Shown here piece after piece: positions 34,477 through 42,566 of a DNA stretch of 64,000 bases (position 1 is the first letter of the stretch; each line of letters starts with the position of its first letter). This DNA is from JAJDZL01 sp965220665 (lineage in GTDB: Bacteria > Pseudomonadota > Gammaproteobacteria > Arenicellales > JAJDZL01), in NCBI GenBank assembly GCA_965220665.1, contig CBDCQQ010000005.1:2294001-2358000 (forward strand), given 5' to 3'. Position numbers and translations under genes: made by a program. The notes below the pieces were generated by a model, which made no database searches, had not been told where the DNA came from, and saw only the letters and a program-made list of their open reading frames with translations.

Positions 34477-35589
34477 ATGAACATCGAAAACAAAATTCAT
34501 ATTGGGTTACTCTATGGCGGTAAGTCCTGTGAGCATGAAGTTTCTATTACTTCTGCCCGTTGCATCTGTGAAGCCCTTGATTCCGGGAAGTACGAAATCA
34601 GCATGATCGGAATTGCTAAAACGGGAGAGTGGCTGCTGACCAACGAAAGTTCACCTGCGCTAAACGCCAAAGAAGTAAGTCCGGCAGGAAAAACAGGGGT
34701 CAGTCTCGACTACACCGCCACCGGCCAAATCGTAATGCGCGACTCTGCTGAGAACGTTTCTCCGTCGCTGTCAAAAATTGATGTCATCTTCCCAGTGTTA
34801 CATGGACCGTTTGGAGAAGACGGTACCGTGCAGGGATTGATGGAAATAGCCGGAATTGCGTATGTCGGGTCTGGTGTGACAGGGTCTGCAGTTGGTATGG
34901 ATAAAGCAGTCGCAAAAGCCGTTTTTGCATCAACAAATATTCCTCAAACTGATTATCGGGTTTATCGGAAGTCTAGATGGGAATCGAGCAGAATGGCTGT
35001 TGTTGACGAAATAGAAGCAATTCTGAATTATCCAATGTTTGTCAAACCGGCAAATCTGGGGTCCAGTGTCGGAATTTCGAAAGTTAAGACTCGGGATGAG
35101 CTTAAGTGGGCGATGGACCACGCTGCTGAGTTCGATGTCAAATTGCTTATTGAGCAGGGTCTGGAAAATTGTCATGAAGTCGAAGTGTCAATTCTTGGAA
35201 ATGATAATCCTCAGGCATCTGTTGTCGGCGAAATTATCCCAGGTGGTGAATTTTATGACTACGAGGACAAATACATTAATGGCGTTTCTACTTCCATAAT
35301 TCCCGCAGAACTGCCAGAAGAGGTGACCAGAAAAATTCAGGCCTATGCCATAGAGGCATTTTTGGCAATTGATGCTGCCGGGTTGGCGCGTGTGGATTTT
35401 TTCGTTGATCGAGAAAGCTTTAATATCTATATCAGCGAAATCAATACAATGCCCGGGTTTACTCCGATCAGCATGTATCCAAAACTGTGGGAAGCAAGTG
35501 GAGTTGGATACGCCGAGTTGCTTGATCGGTTGATTGAGCTGGCATTGGAGCGACGGGGTAAACTGGATCAAGTTAAGTTTGTCTTGTAA
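34477..35589 (+). CDS. ddl: D-alanine-D-alanine ligase
   Basis: A 370-residue ATP-grasp ligase that makes the D-Ala-D-Ala dipeptide for peptidoglycan. The N-terminal L-L-Y-G-G-K-S-C-E-H-E-V-S (about 9-21), H-G-P-F-G-E-D-G-T-V-Q-G, the omega-loop Y-D-Y-E-D-K-Y that marks the DdlA/B type rather than the D-lactate type, and E-I-N-T-M-P-G-F-T near the end are intact. The start is the ATG at 34477; the reading frame extends further upstream into the preceding gene. It is not in a mur-fts cluster here, so it may be an extra copy. Confidence 0.93.
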   Translation: MNIENKIHIGLLYGGKSCEHEVSITSARCICEALDSGKYEISMIGIAKTGEWLLTNESSPALNAKEVSPAGKTGVSLDYTATGQIVMRDSAENVSPSLSKIDVIFPVLHGPFGEDGTVQGLMEIAGIAYVGSGVTGSAVGMDKAVAKAVFASTNIPQTDYRVYRKSRWESSRMAVVDEIEAILNYPMFVKPANLGSSVGISKVKTRDELKWAMDHAAEFDVKLLIEQGLENCHEVEVSILGNDNPQASVVGEIIPGGEFYDYEDKYINGVSTSIIPAELPEEVTRKIQAYAIEAFLAIDAAGLARVDFFVDRESFNIYISEINTMPGFTPISMYPKLWEASGVGYAELLDRLIELALERRGKLDQVKFVL

Positions 35590-35637
35590 GTCTTATAGAA
35601 GATGTGTCGTAGACCGGGCATGAAGTGAGATCTAGGT

Positions 35638-37320
35638 ATGAGTGAGCGATTTGACTACGTGATTGTAGGGGCTGGGTCGGCAGGTTGTGTACTGGCGAAT
35701 CGGCTGACTGAAGACCCGGAGATCACAGTCTTACTGATCGAAACAGGCCCGAAGGACAACAGTTGGGAATTGCAGATGCCCGCTGCATTTTCCCGACCCC
35801 TCAATAGTGAAAGGTTCAATTGGGCATACAAAACGCTGCACGAACCTTACGCCGATAACCGTAGATTGGATTGTCCTCGGGGCAAAGTATTAGGAGGGTC
35901 GTCTTCGATCAATGGCATGTGTTATGTTCGAGGAAATGCATTGGACTATGATCGATGGGCCGAGGAAACAGGCGATCCCGAGTGGTCATACGCCCACTGC
36001 CTTCCTTATTTCATCAAATCTGAAACCAGAAAAGTAGGTGGTGATGCTTATCATGGTGACAGTGGACCGCTGGTGGTAACCACGCCTGCAGCTGACAATC
36101 CCCTGTTTAAAGCATTTATTGAAGCCGGTGTACAAGCAGGTTATGGAGCTACAACTGACCAGAATGGCTATCGTCAGGAAGGTTTTGGAACCATGGATAT
36201 GACTGTCAATGAAGGGGTTCGATGGAGCACGGCAAATGCATATCTGAAGCCGGTGATGTCGCGAAATAATCTACATGTCCAGCATCGTACATTCGCAACG
36301 CGCATAGTATTTGACAAAAACCGAGCAGTCGGTGTTGAAATATTTCAACAAAATAAAGTCAGAACTGTCCGTTGTGAACGGGAATTGATTTTGTGTGGCG
36401 GTGTAGTTAACTCAGTGCAACTGCTCCATTTGTCGGGTGTGGGGCCCGCTAAGGATCTGGAAGAAATCAATGTGCCAATCGTTGTTAATCTGCCAGGAGT
36501 CGGTCAGAATCTTCAGGATCATCTCGAAGTCTATGTTCAGCACGCCTGTAAGGAGCCGATCTCACTGTATCCAGCCCTCAAAATTCACAAACAGGCGATG
36601 GTGCTTTTACAGTGGATGTTTACAAAGAAAGGCTGGGGTACTTCTAATCACTTCGAAGCCGGCGGCTTTATTCGTACGCAAACGGGTGTTGATCACCCAG
36701 ACATACAGTTTCACTTTTTGCCAGTTGCTGCAAACTACGATGGACGGGCTCCGGCAAAAGGACACGGATTTCAGGCTCACATGGGCCCCATGCGGCCAAC
36801 CAGTCGGGGATATGTGAAGACAGTTTCCACTGACCCGAAAGCGAAACCTGAAATTCTATTCAACTATCTTCAAACGGATCAGGACCAGCGAGAGTTTCGT
36901 GATGGACTAAAGCTGACCCGGGAAATTTTTGCGCAAAAGGCACTCGATCCCTACCGTGGGGAAGAACTTGCACCAGGCCCTTCAGTCCAGTCAGATAGCG
37001 AAATTGACGCATTTATCCGTGCGAAGTGTGAAAGTGCTTATCACCCTTCCTGCACCTGCAAAATGGGTGTTGACAATATGGCTGTCGTTGATTCTTCCGG
37101 TCGCGTTCATGGCACCGAACAATTGCGCGTGGTTGACGCATCAATCATGCCTAGCATAATTAGCGGTAACCTTAACGCTACAGTCATTATGATGGCGGAA
37201 AAACTGGCTGACCAAATTCGTGGTAACAAACCTTTGCCACCGTCGGATGCGCCGGTTTATCGTGCCGTCGAATGGCGTACCAATCAGCGTGAATCAGTGC
37301 CCGAGCGAGCTCTTGCGTGA
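35638..37320 (+). CDS. betA: Choline dehydrogenase, GMC family
   Basis: A 560-residue flavoprotein very like BetA: V-G-A-G-S-A-G-C-V-L (FAD site, residues 10-19), G-G-S-S-S-I-N-G-M-C-Y-V-R-G, and the C-terminal catalytic H-P-S-C-T-C-K-M-G and N-L-N-A-T motifs. It oxidises choline to betaine aldehyde and onward to the osmoprotectant or nutrient glycine betaine. No betB, betI or choline transporter is adjacent. It follows ddl by 48 bases and overlaps the next gene by four bases (GTGA), so it is coupled to the inactive amidase homologue. Confidence 0.92.
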   Translation: MSERFDYVIVGAGSAGCVLANRLTEDPEITVLLIETGPKDNSWELQMPAAFSRPLNSERFNWAYKTLHEPYADNRRLDCPRGKVLGGSSSINGMCYVRGNALDYDRWAEETGDPEWSYAHCLPYFIKSETRKVGGDAYHGDSGPLVVTTPAADNPLFKAFIEAGVQAGYGATTDQNGYRQEGFGTMDMTVNEGVRWSTANAYLKPVMSRNNLHVQHRTFATRIVFDKNRAVGVEIFQQNKVRTVRCERELILCGGVVNSVQLLHLSGVGPAKDLEEINVPIVVNLPGVGQNLQDHLEVYVQHACKEPISLYPALKIHKQAMVLLQWMFTKKGWGTSNHFEAGGFIRTQTGVDHPDIQFHFLPVAANYDGRAPAKGHGFQAHMGPMRPTSRGYVKTVSTDPKAKPEILFNYLQTDQDQREFRDGLKLTREIFAQKALDPYRGEELAPGPSVQSDSEIDAFIRAKCESAYHPSCTCKMGVDNMAVVDSSGRVHGTEQLRVVDASIMPSIISGNLNATVIMMAEKLADQIRGNKPLPPSDAPVYRAVEWRTNQRESVPERALA

Positions 37321-38696
37321 TCGATAAAACCGTTCGCGAACTGAACTGTTTGATTGAAGCGCGTGAAATCAACATTGCAGAACTTGCGGAACAGTACATC
37401 GCTGAGATTCATCAGCACAATGGTCACTATCGAGCGCTAGCCACTTTTTCCGAGACTAGTTTCAGACTGCTGGCTGATACTGCTGATCAGATGCATCAGT
37501 CTGGTGAAGCACGGGGCCCATTGCATGGGATTCCCATTCTGGTCGACGACCTGATAGATGTCGCAAATATGAGAACCAGTTATGGGTGTGAAGCTTATTT
37601 TGATCACGTGCCGGATTTCGAATCGATTGTCGTTCGACGATTGAGAGATGCTGGAGCTCTATTTCCAGGTAAGGCCAGCACATCCGAGTTGGGCCTGATA
37701 CTGGAAGAAGAGACGGATCGGTTTATATGCCGATCTCCGTGGGGTGATGACTTTGTCAGTGGTGGCGGTACATCTGGCGCGATGGTTGGCACTTTCAAAA
37801 ATTTCGCCGCTGCTGCAATTGCGATGGATGTGGGCGGTAATGTCTTGTTACCTGCAGCATTTAACGGTATGTTCGCGCTGGTACCAAGCTATGGTCGAAT
37901 TGCCCATACGCCCATCTATTCGCGTGGGTTGATGTTCGCGAGTGTTTCACTGATAACACGAGATGTTGCTGACTCAGCATTCTTGATGAATATTGTCGCA
38001 GGGCATTCTGAGGTGGATCCCTTAAGTGTCAGAATGCCTGGAGTAGACTACCTGGCTGCAATTGAACGTCCGAGTCGAGGTTTGTCGGTTGCGCTTACGA
38101 ATGCCTTGTGGAATGCCTCATGTGACGATGATCATCGAAGTGCAATTTCCAGAATCGAAAAATCATTGAAATCGGCTGATTGCAAAGTGGTGTACAAACG
38201 ACCACCAATCAGGGAGTCGATTGATGCGTGGAAAACAATTCAGTGCGCCAATCTGCATGCGAGTCATTGCTATCAGCAGCAGCAGAATCCCAACCGATTT
38301 GGAACGATCGCATCGGAATGGATTAGTCAAGGTGCGCGCACATCAGCTCAGGAGTACATCGAGGCTCAGAAGCGGATTTACGGACTTAGGTTGCTTCTAC
38401 GGGAATTTTTCATATCCTACGATGTACTGATAGTATCAGCTGCCGGTTGTGTGCCATTCAAGTACGGTGCAGTTCCATCAAATTTGCAGGAGGGAGACAG
38501 TTCGGCCGGTTGGCAAGATTATGCTTCAATGTGCAACATTGCTGCAGTCAGTGGATTTCCGATCGCGAACTTACCAGTCGGCTCATCAAAGGACGGGCTG
38601 CCGATTTGTGTCTTTGCAATTGCAAAACCAGGTGATGAGGATCTGCTGCTTTCGCTTTGCAAAATGCTGCAAGAATCAGCTGTCGAGCACAAATGA
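37317..38696 (+). CDS. Amidase-signature protein lacking its catalytic triad
   Basis: A 459-residue protein with the amidase-signature fold and length, but all three catalytic positions are changed. The lysine of G-I-P-x-x-V-K-D is Asp77 (G-I-P-I-L-V-D-D), the cis-serine of the G-G-S-S loop is Gly151 (G-G-G-T-S-G), and the nucleophilic serine of D-T-G-G-S is Asn175 (D-V-G-G-N). The frame is open and the surrounding structural residues are kept, so it is probably a pseudoenzyme rather than a decaying gene. GTG start, translationally coupled to betA. A binding or regulatory role is possible; none is known. Confidence 0.75.
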   Translation: MIDKTVRELNCLIEAREINIAELAEQYIAEIHQHNGHYRALATFSETSFRLLADTADQMHQSGEARGPLHGIPILVDDLIDVANMRTSYGCEAYFDHVPDFESIVVRRLRDAGALFPGKASTSELGLILEEETDRFICRSPWGDDFVSGGGTSGAMVGTFKNFAAAAIAMDVGGNVLLPAAFNGMFALVPSYGRIAHTPIYSRGLMFASVSLITRDVADSAFLMNIVAGHSEVDPLSVRMPGVDYLAAIERPSRGLSVALTNALWNASCDDDHRSAISRIEKSLKSADCKVVYKRPPIRESIDAWKTIQCANLHASHCYQQQQNPNRFGTIASEWISQGARTSAQEYIEAQKRIYGLRLLLREFFISYDVLIVSAAGCVPFKYGAVPSNLQEGDSSAGWQDYASMCNIAAVSGFPIANLPVGSSKDGLPICVFAIAKPGDEDLLLSLCKMLQESAVEHK

Positions 38697-38700
38697 TATG

Positions 38701-39606
38701 TCAATCCAGCCGGTTCGCTGATCTGGTGGTTGAATACCGGTCAGATACGTCGATGATTGCAGCGCTTAGAATTAATATGATGCCGATCATCTCTTTCAAA
38801 CCAAAAGGCTCGCCTGACAACAACGCTGCTGATGTTACGCCAAAAACAATTTCAGTCATCATGAGTATTCCTACTCGCGCTGGTGGGAGTCGCTGAGCAC
38901 CCCAAAACATCAGATACATTGATGGTAGATATGCAGCGATGAAGATTATCAGCCAAAACAGCGCTTCATGGAGTGTTGGCAGGCTAGGAGTTGCAGCATT
39001 GGGTTCTACAGGAAACAAAATGAATACAGCAGCAAAGATCGTACCGCCAATATAGAAAGCGCCGACTTGTTCCCATACCGCCGCTTTGTTGTTATTTCGG
39101 ACGCGTATCATGGCAAAAGCCCAGATGATGCCGGACAATAACGCCAGAAGGTCACCAAGGTTCGAAATTTTTGGAATGCCTTCGGCGACACCGAGGATGA
39201 CGGCGAGTCCGGATATGCCCGAAATGACTGCGACGATCCGATAGGGTGAAATTTGTTCCTTGAATACCACCCGATCCAGAATCGTGCTCCAAACCGGAGT
39301 TAGATAAAAGAGCAGAACAGTTTTGATAACCTCGGTCAGCACCAGCGAAACCGCATAAAAGATTATGCACATTCCGGTCAATAATCCTGTAATGAGTACG
39401 TGCCAGGGTATACGGCCGGTTTTGATAAACTGTCGAGCAAACAGAAATACGAAGAATATCGCAGTCAACCCGATTGTAATCAGAGAGGCCCATGAGGGAG
39501 TTACACCGATATCGTTGAGCTGGCGAATAGGAATCCAGTAAACTCCCCAAATTGCGCCACTCATGGCAATTGCAATACTAGGGGCTAAAGTGGAATTTGA
39601 ATGCAT
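38701..39606 (-). CDS. EamA/DMT-family transporter
   Basis: A 301-residue protein with about ten membrane segments in two EamA repeats, the usual size for drug/metabolite exporters. The second repeat ends with A-A-L-L-S-G-E-P-F-G-L-K-E-M-I-G, a typical family tail. It is convergent with the preceding gene (four bases apart). The ATG at 39606 is preferred over a TTG five codons earlier. The substrate is unknown; export of an amino acid or metabolite is common in the family. Confidence 0.85.
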   Translation of the reverse strand: MHSNSTLAPSIAIAMSGAIWGVYWIPIRQLNDIGVTPSWASLITIGLTAIFFVFLFARQFIKTGRIPWHVLITGLLTGMCIIFYAVSLVLTEVIKTVLLFYLTPVWSTILDRVVFKEQISPYRIVAVISGISGLAVILGVAEGIPKISNLGDLLALLSGIIWAFAMIRVRNNNKAAVWEQVGAFYIGGTIFAAVFILFPVEPNAATPSLPTLHEALFWLIIFIAAYLPSMYLMFWGAQRLPPARVGILMMTEIVFGVTSAALLSGEPFGLKEMIGIILILSAAIIDVSDRYSTTRSANRLD

Positions 39607-39979
39607 GGATTGATGATCCAATCTACCGTTGACTGAAGATCGCTAAGCGACATACAAGTAAATCGCCAATTTTAAGAAAACCAGTCTAACAGAGTGTCTT
39701 GAATGAAATTGGATCGAAGCAATTAATCTTACCAGCTAAGAATACGGAACTTATGACCCATTTCGAAGTAGAAGCCTGTAGATAATTTAGGTAACTCCGT
39801 ACGATCATGATTTCAGGAGAATCAGGAATTTCACCCGGGAAGGTGAATTGTACCGCGTCAACGGAAGGTACGAGACTACTTGAATTAGAGAATTTGCACC
39901 AATTGAATTTCCTCTCAAAAAATGCCGATGAGAGGGAATTTTTAGATCGGTAACCCCTTGAATAGACGCGCGATTCAGC
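39607..39979. other. About 370-bp intergenic region upstream of the IS1182-like element
   Basis: AT-rich DNA with no credible gene. It includes an imperfect 12-bp inverted repeat (39906-39917 with 39929-39940) followed by a T-run on the plus strand, so it resembles an intrinsic terminator. A 113-residue minus-strand open frame across 39686-40027 has no recognisable motif. Confidence 0.45.
39906..39944 (+). terminator. Terminator-like hairpin upstream of the IS element
   Basis: aatttcctctca pairs with tgagagggaatt (one G-U pair) around an 11-base loop and is followed by several T residues. It could insulate the IS transposase gene from outside transcription, or be a leftover from a deleted gene. 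Confidence 0.4.
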
Positions 39980-40177
39980 GGGTCTGAATTTTCGTTTACC
40001 CCACAAAAACCGCCAATCAGGCGCCATTTGCGGCCTGTCAGGGCAAAATCCCGAATTTCCACCCCAACCGTTCAGCGCGCCGCTGAGCCCTCTGCGGGCA
40101 CCTGGCCGAATCCAACGAAAATCATCTAATGATTTGTTTTAATTGACAAATAATGCCATGAGCGAATCCCAATCGTG

Positions 40178-40183
40178 TATAAT
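40178..40183 (+). promoter_or_regulatory. Possible -10 element of the IS1182-like transposase
   Basis: A perfect tataat preceded by tg sits 45 bases before the transposase ATG. A ttgaca at 40143-40148 is too far upstream to be its -35. Confidence 0.3.
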
Positions 40184-40228
40184 TGACTCCATAAAAGAAA
40201 CAAAAACCAACCCACGGGAGATTCACGC

Positions 40229-41652
40229 ATGGCACTCATCAATTATGACCTTTTCGCGTCTGACTCTGCAGACAATTGTGAGCTGAAAAACCTGACCGCA
40301 CTGCTCGAACAGCTCGACTTCTCAGAGCTCATCAATGAGATTCTCATCCGCCGCAAAGGCAGAGGCCGGCGGGACTGGCCCATCGAAGCGATGCTCAATG
40401 CCGTGTTCGCGATCGACATTCTGCAGCACCGCAGCGTGTCCGGATTCGTCCGGGAGCTGAAACGCAACCCCGCGCTGATGCATGTGCTGGGCTTTCCGAT
40501 GCGGCGTGGGTTTCACACCGACCCGGCCTTTGACGGTTATGCGGTGCCGAGTGATTCGGCCTTTTGCCGGTTCATCCGACTGCTGACCGAGATTGAACGC
40601 GGTACCGGTGCGCTGATGCGGGTGTTTGAGGCGCAGGTCGATGAGATCGCGGCACTGCTGCCGGACTTTGGAAAAAGTGTCGGCTACGACGGCAAAGCCG
40701 TCGAATCGCATTCGACCGGCCGGCCGCTCAAGCATAAGGCAATCGACAAAACCACCGGCCGGCATCCCACCTCGGATCCGGATGCCAGCTGGGGCGTGCA
40801 TGAGCAGTACGGGACTGATCAGAACGGCCGGGAAGTCAGGAAAACCAAGAAATGGTTTGGTTACACGCTGCACACGCACGGGGACGTGACTTACGAGCTG
40901 CCGATTCGGTTTCGGCTGGAAACGGCCCGCGAGTCCGAATACCGTCACTGTGAGGGGTTGATTGAAGAGCATGAGAAGCTGTGGTTCTTTGACCGGTGCA
41001 GGAGTTTCGTGGCCGACCGGGGCTTGACAGCAACCAGATCAGAAAGCGCCTGTTTAAGAACGATATCCTGCCGGTGATTGACACCCGCCGGATGTGGCAG
41101 GACGTCAATCTGCATCCGCAGCAGCTGAAGGTGCCGACCCGGCCGCTGGATGAGTCGAAGGTGGATACGATTCTTCGCACGGAGAACGGCAGTCTGTACT
41201 GTCAGTGTCCTCAGAGCCGGGAACTTCGACGGATGCACTATCAGGGACGGGAGCAGAAGCGCGGTACGCTCAAGTGGGCCTGTCCGGCGGCCAGTTATGA
41301 TTTCACCTGTAAAGGCCAGGCGGCCTGTTACCGCATGGGTCAGGTGAAACCGGGGTCGAAGAGCCGGGTGGTGCGGGTGAAGATGGACCCGGATCATCTT
41401 CGCAATTACGGCCCTTTGCCGCCGAATTCATACAAGTGGCGGCGGCATTACGATCAGAGGTCGGCGATGGAGCGGATTTATTCAAGAGTCGATCAGGCGC
41501 ATCTGGCGCACGATCATTTCCTGCGCGGCAAAGCGCGCCTGACGCTGAAGTTCACCGTTGGCTATGCGGTGATGCTGGCGCGGGCGTGTGTGGCGGTCAA
41601 GGCCGGACAGCCGGAAAAGATGCGCAGCTGGGCGTCCTCGCTGGCGGCCTGA
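40229..41652 (+). pseudogene. IS1182-family transposase, interrupted by a frameshift
   Basis: Two overlapping frames, 40229-41077 and about 41023-41652, together give a transposase of about 475 residues, the normal size for the family. The first part holds the N-terminal DUF772-like domain and the first catalytic D in V-G-Y-D-G-K-A-V; the second D is in V-A-D-R-G at 41015-41023. There the frame must slip by -1 to continue as L-D-S-N-Q-I-R-K-R-L-F. The second part holds the catalytic E in R-S-A-M-E-R-I-Y-S-R and a cysteine cluster. No good slippery heptamer is present at the junction, so a one-base loss is more likely than programmed shifting. Confidence 0.8.
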
Positions 41653-41914
41653 CTGGCGCCCCGGTTCCCGGGGCTCGGAAAATCCAAACCGAACACGATG
41701 CTGCGGGTGCGGCAGATTCGGCGCGGCTGCAATTCGCCCGCGTCGCCGGCAATGGCGGTTTTCGCGGCACTGGGCGCCTTGATGACTCGGAAATCAGCGG
41801 CGGGCGGGATTTTGTTTCGCGAAATTGACCGAATTTTTCTCCGTGACAGAATTTTCTGACCCTAAAATTGTTGCTAACGCAAAACCCTCGATGATACTCT
41901 CTCTCTGATATGTG

Positions 41915-41920
41915 TATAAT
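41915..41920 (+). promoter_or_regulatory. Candidate -10 element of the rimP-nusA-infB operon
   Basis: A perfect tataat lies 52 bases beyond the presumed IS1182 right end. The -35 region 17 bases upstream (tgatac, 41892-41897) is weak. Transcription would start near 41927 and give a leader of about 150 bases before rimP. Confidence 0.4.
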
Positions 41921-41926
41921 TTTCAT

Positions 41927-42078
41927 ATAGTGGTAATAGTTCTGTTGTTATCCCGTAGCGGTTAACAACGGTCCAATGGAGAAATAGTCTCCGAATTGGA
42001 GAATTGGGAAACCTCGCTTGCTGCGGGGTTTTTGTTTAGTGGAATTTACAACGCAACGTAGATGTTGTGACTGGAGCC
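41927..42078 (+). ncRNA. Structured rimP-operon leader with alternative hairpins and terminator
   Basis: Three inverted repeats lie in the leader. Hairpin 1 pairs gttgtta (41944-41950) with taacaac (41963-41969). Hairpin 2 pairs ccaat-ggaga (41973-41982) with tctcc (41988-41992) and attgg (41995-41999). A second ggaga (41998-42002) can instead pair with the same tctcc, so two exclusive folds exist. The terminator hairpin at 42009-42037 follows. The layout resembles an attenuated leader such as the one known upstream of rimP in enterobacteria. The transcript has not been shown. Confidence 0.5.
42009..42037 (+). terminator. Intrinsic terminator in the rimP leader
   Basis: aaacctcgc pairs with gcggggttt (one G-U pair) around a five-base loop and is followed by the T-rich tail tttgttt. 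It lies 42 bases before the rimP ATG, so it must be read through or conditionally avoided to express the operon. Confidence 0.7.
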
Positions 42079-42558
42079 ATGATTAACGAAGCAAGTGATT
42101 TCAGGCACAAACTCTACGAGTTGCTCGAAGAAAGTATAGACAGTTACGGGTATGAACTGGTTCATCTCGAACTGATGGGCCGGGAGAAGTCGCGCGTGTT
42201 GCGATTGTACATCGATGCCCCTGGTGGGGTGACCCTGGATGATTGTGTTTTCATCAGTCAGCAGATGAGTAGCCTTCTTGATGTTGAAGATCCGATTGAG
42301 GGAAATTATTCTCTTGAAGTTTCGTCACCAGGAATTGAACGACCCTTGGCCAAAAAGGAGCACTTTGAGCAAGCCATTGGCAGACGAATTGAAGTCGCAA
42401 CTTTGGTGAAGTGCGATGGCCGAAAAAAGATACTAGGTCAGTTATTGACTGTGGCGGACCATTCCCTAGAGGTGGACGTAGAGGGAGCCACAATCAAAAT
42501 TGAAATGAACAACATACGTCGAGCCCGGTTGAAACCGAATCTCGATGAAGTGATTTAA
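42079..42558 (+). CDS. rimP: Ribosome maturation factor RimP
   Basis: A 159-residue RimP (YhbC family) that helps assemble the 30S subunit. The N-terminal alpha/beta domain includes L-R-L-Y-I-D (about 42-47) and C-V-x-I-S-x-Q (about 57-63), and the S-P-G-I-E-R-P-L motif (about 86-93) is intact; a C-terminal SH3-like domain follows. The ATG at 42079 gives the usual N-terminus, though its GGAG site is only two bases away; a GTG at 42067 is an alternative. It begins the rimP-nusA-infB operon. Confidence 0.93.
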   Translation: MINEASDFRHKLYELLEESIDSYGYELVHLELMGREKSRVLRLYIDAPGGVTLDDCVFISQQMSSLLDVEDPIEGNYSLEVSSPGIERPLAKKEHFEQAIGRRIEVATLVKCDGRKKILGQLLTVADHSLEVDVEGATIKIEMNNIRRARLKPNLDEVI

Positions 42559-42566
42559 AGAGGTGC

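Larger units (their letters stand above)
39980..41862 (+). mobile_element. IS1182-like insertion sequence, frameshifted (ends approximate)
   Basis: A GC-rich block of about 1.9 kb with a transposase of the IS1182 group. Candidate terminal inverted repeats are gggtctgaattttc (from 39980) and its imperfect mirror ending at 41862 (gaattttctgaccc); five outer bases and several inner ones match. No convincing target duplication was found, so the ends are approximate. Two 10-base motifs (caaaatcccg and aaaaccgcca) recur near both ends in inverted orientation, possibly transposase sites. The right end lies about 50 bases upstream of the rimP promoter -10. Confidence 0.6.

Noticed and set aside
39686..40027. 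113-residue minus-strand open frame before the IS
   Set aside because: No recognisable motif; it crosses the presumed IS boundary and its composition looks random.
40143..40183. ttgaca and tataat as a promoter pair of the IS1182-like element
   Set aside because: They are 29 bases apart, too far for sigma-70.
41015..41030. Programmed -1 frameshift in the IS1182-like transposase
   Set aside because: No X-XXY-YYZ heptamer or downstream structure was seen, and this IS group normally has one uninterrupted frame.
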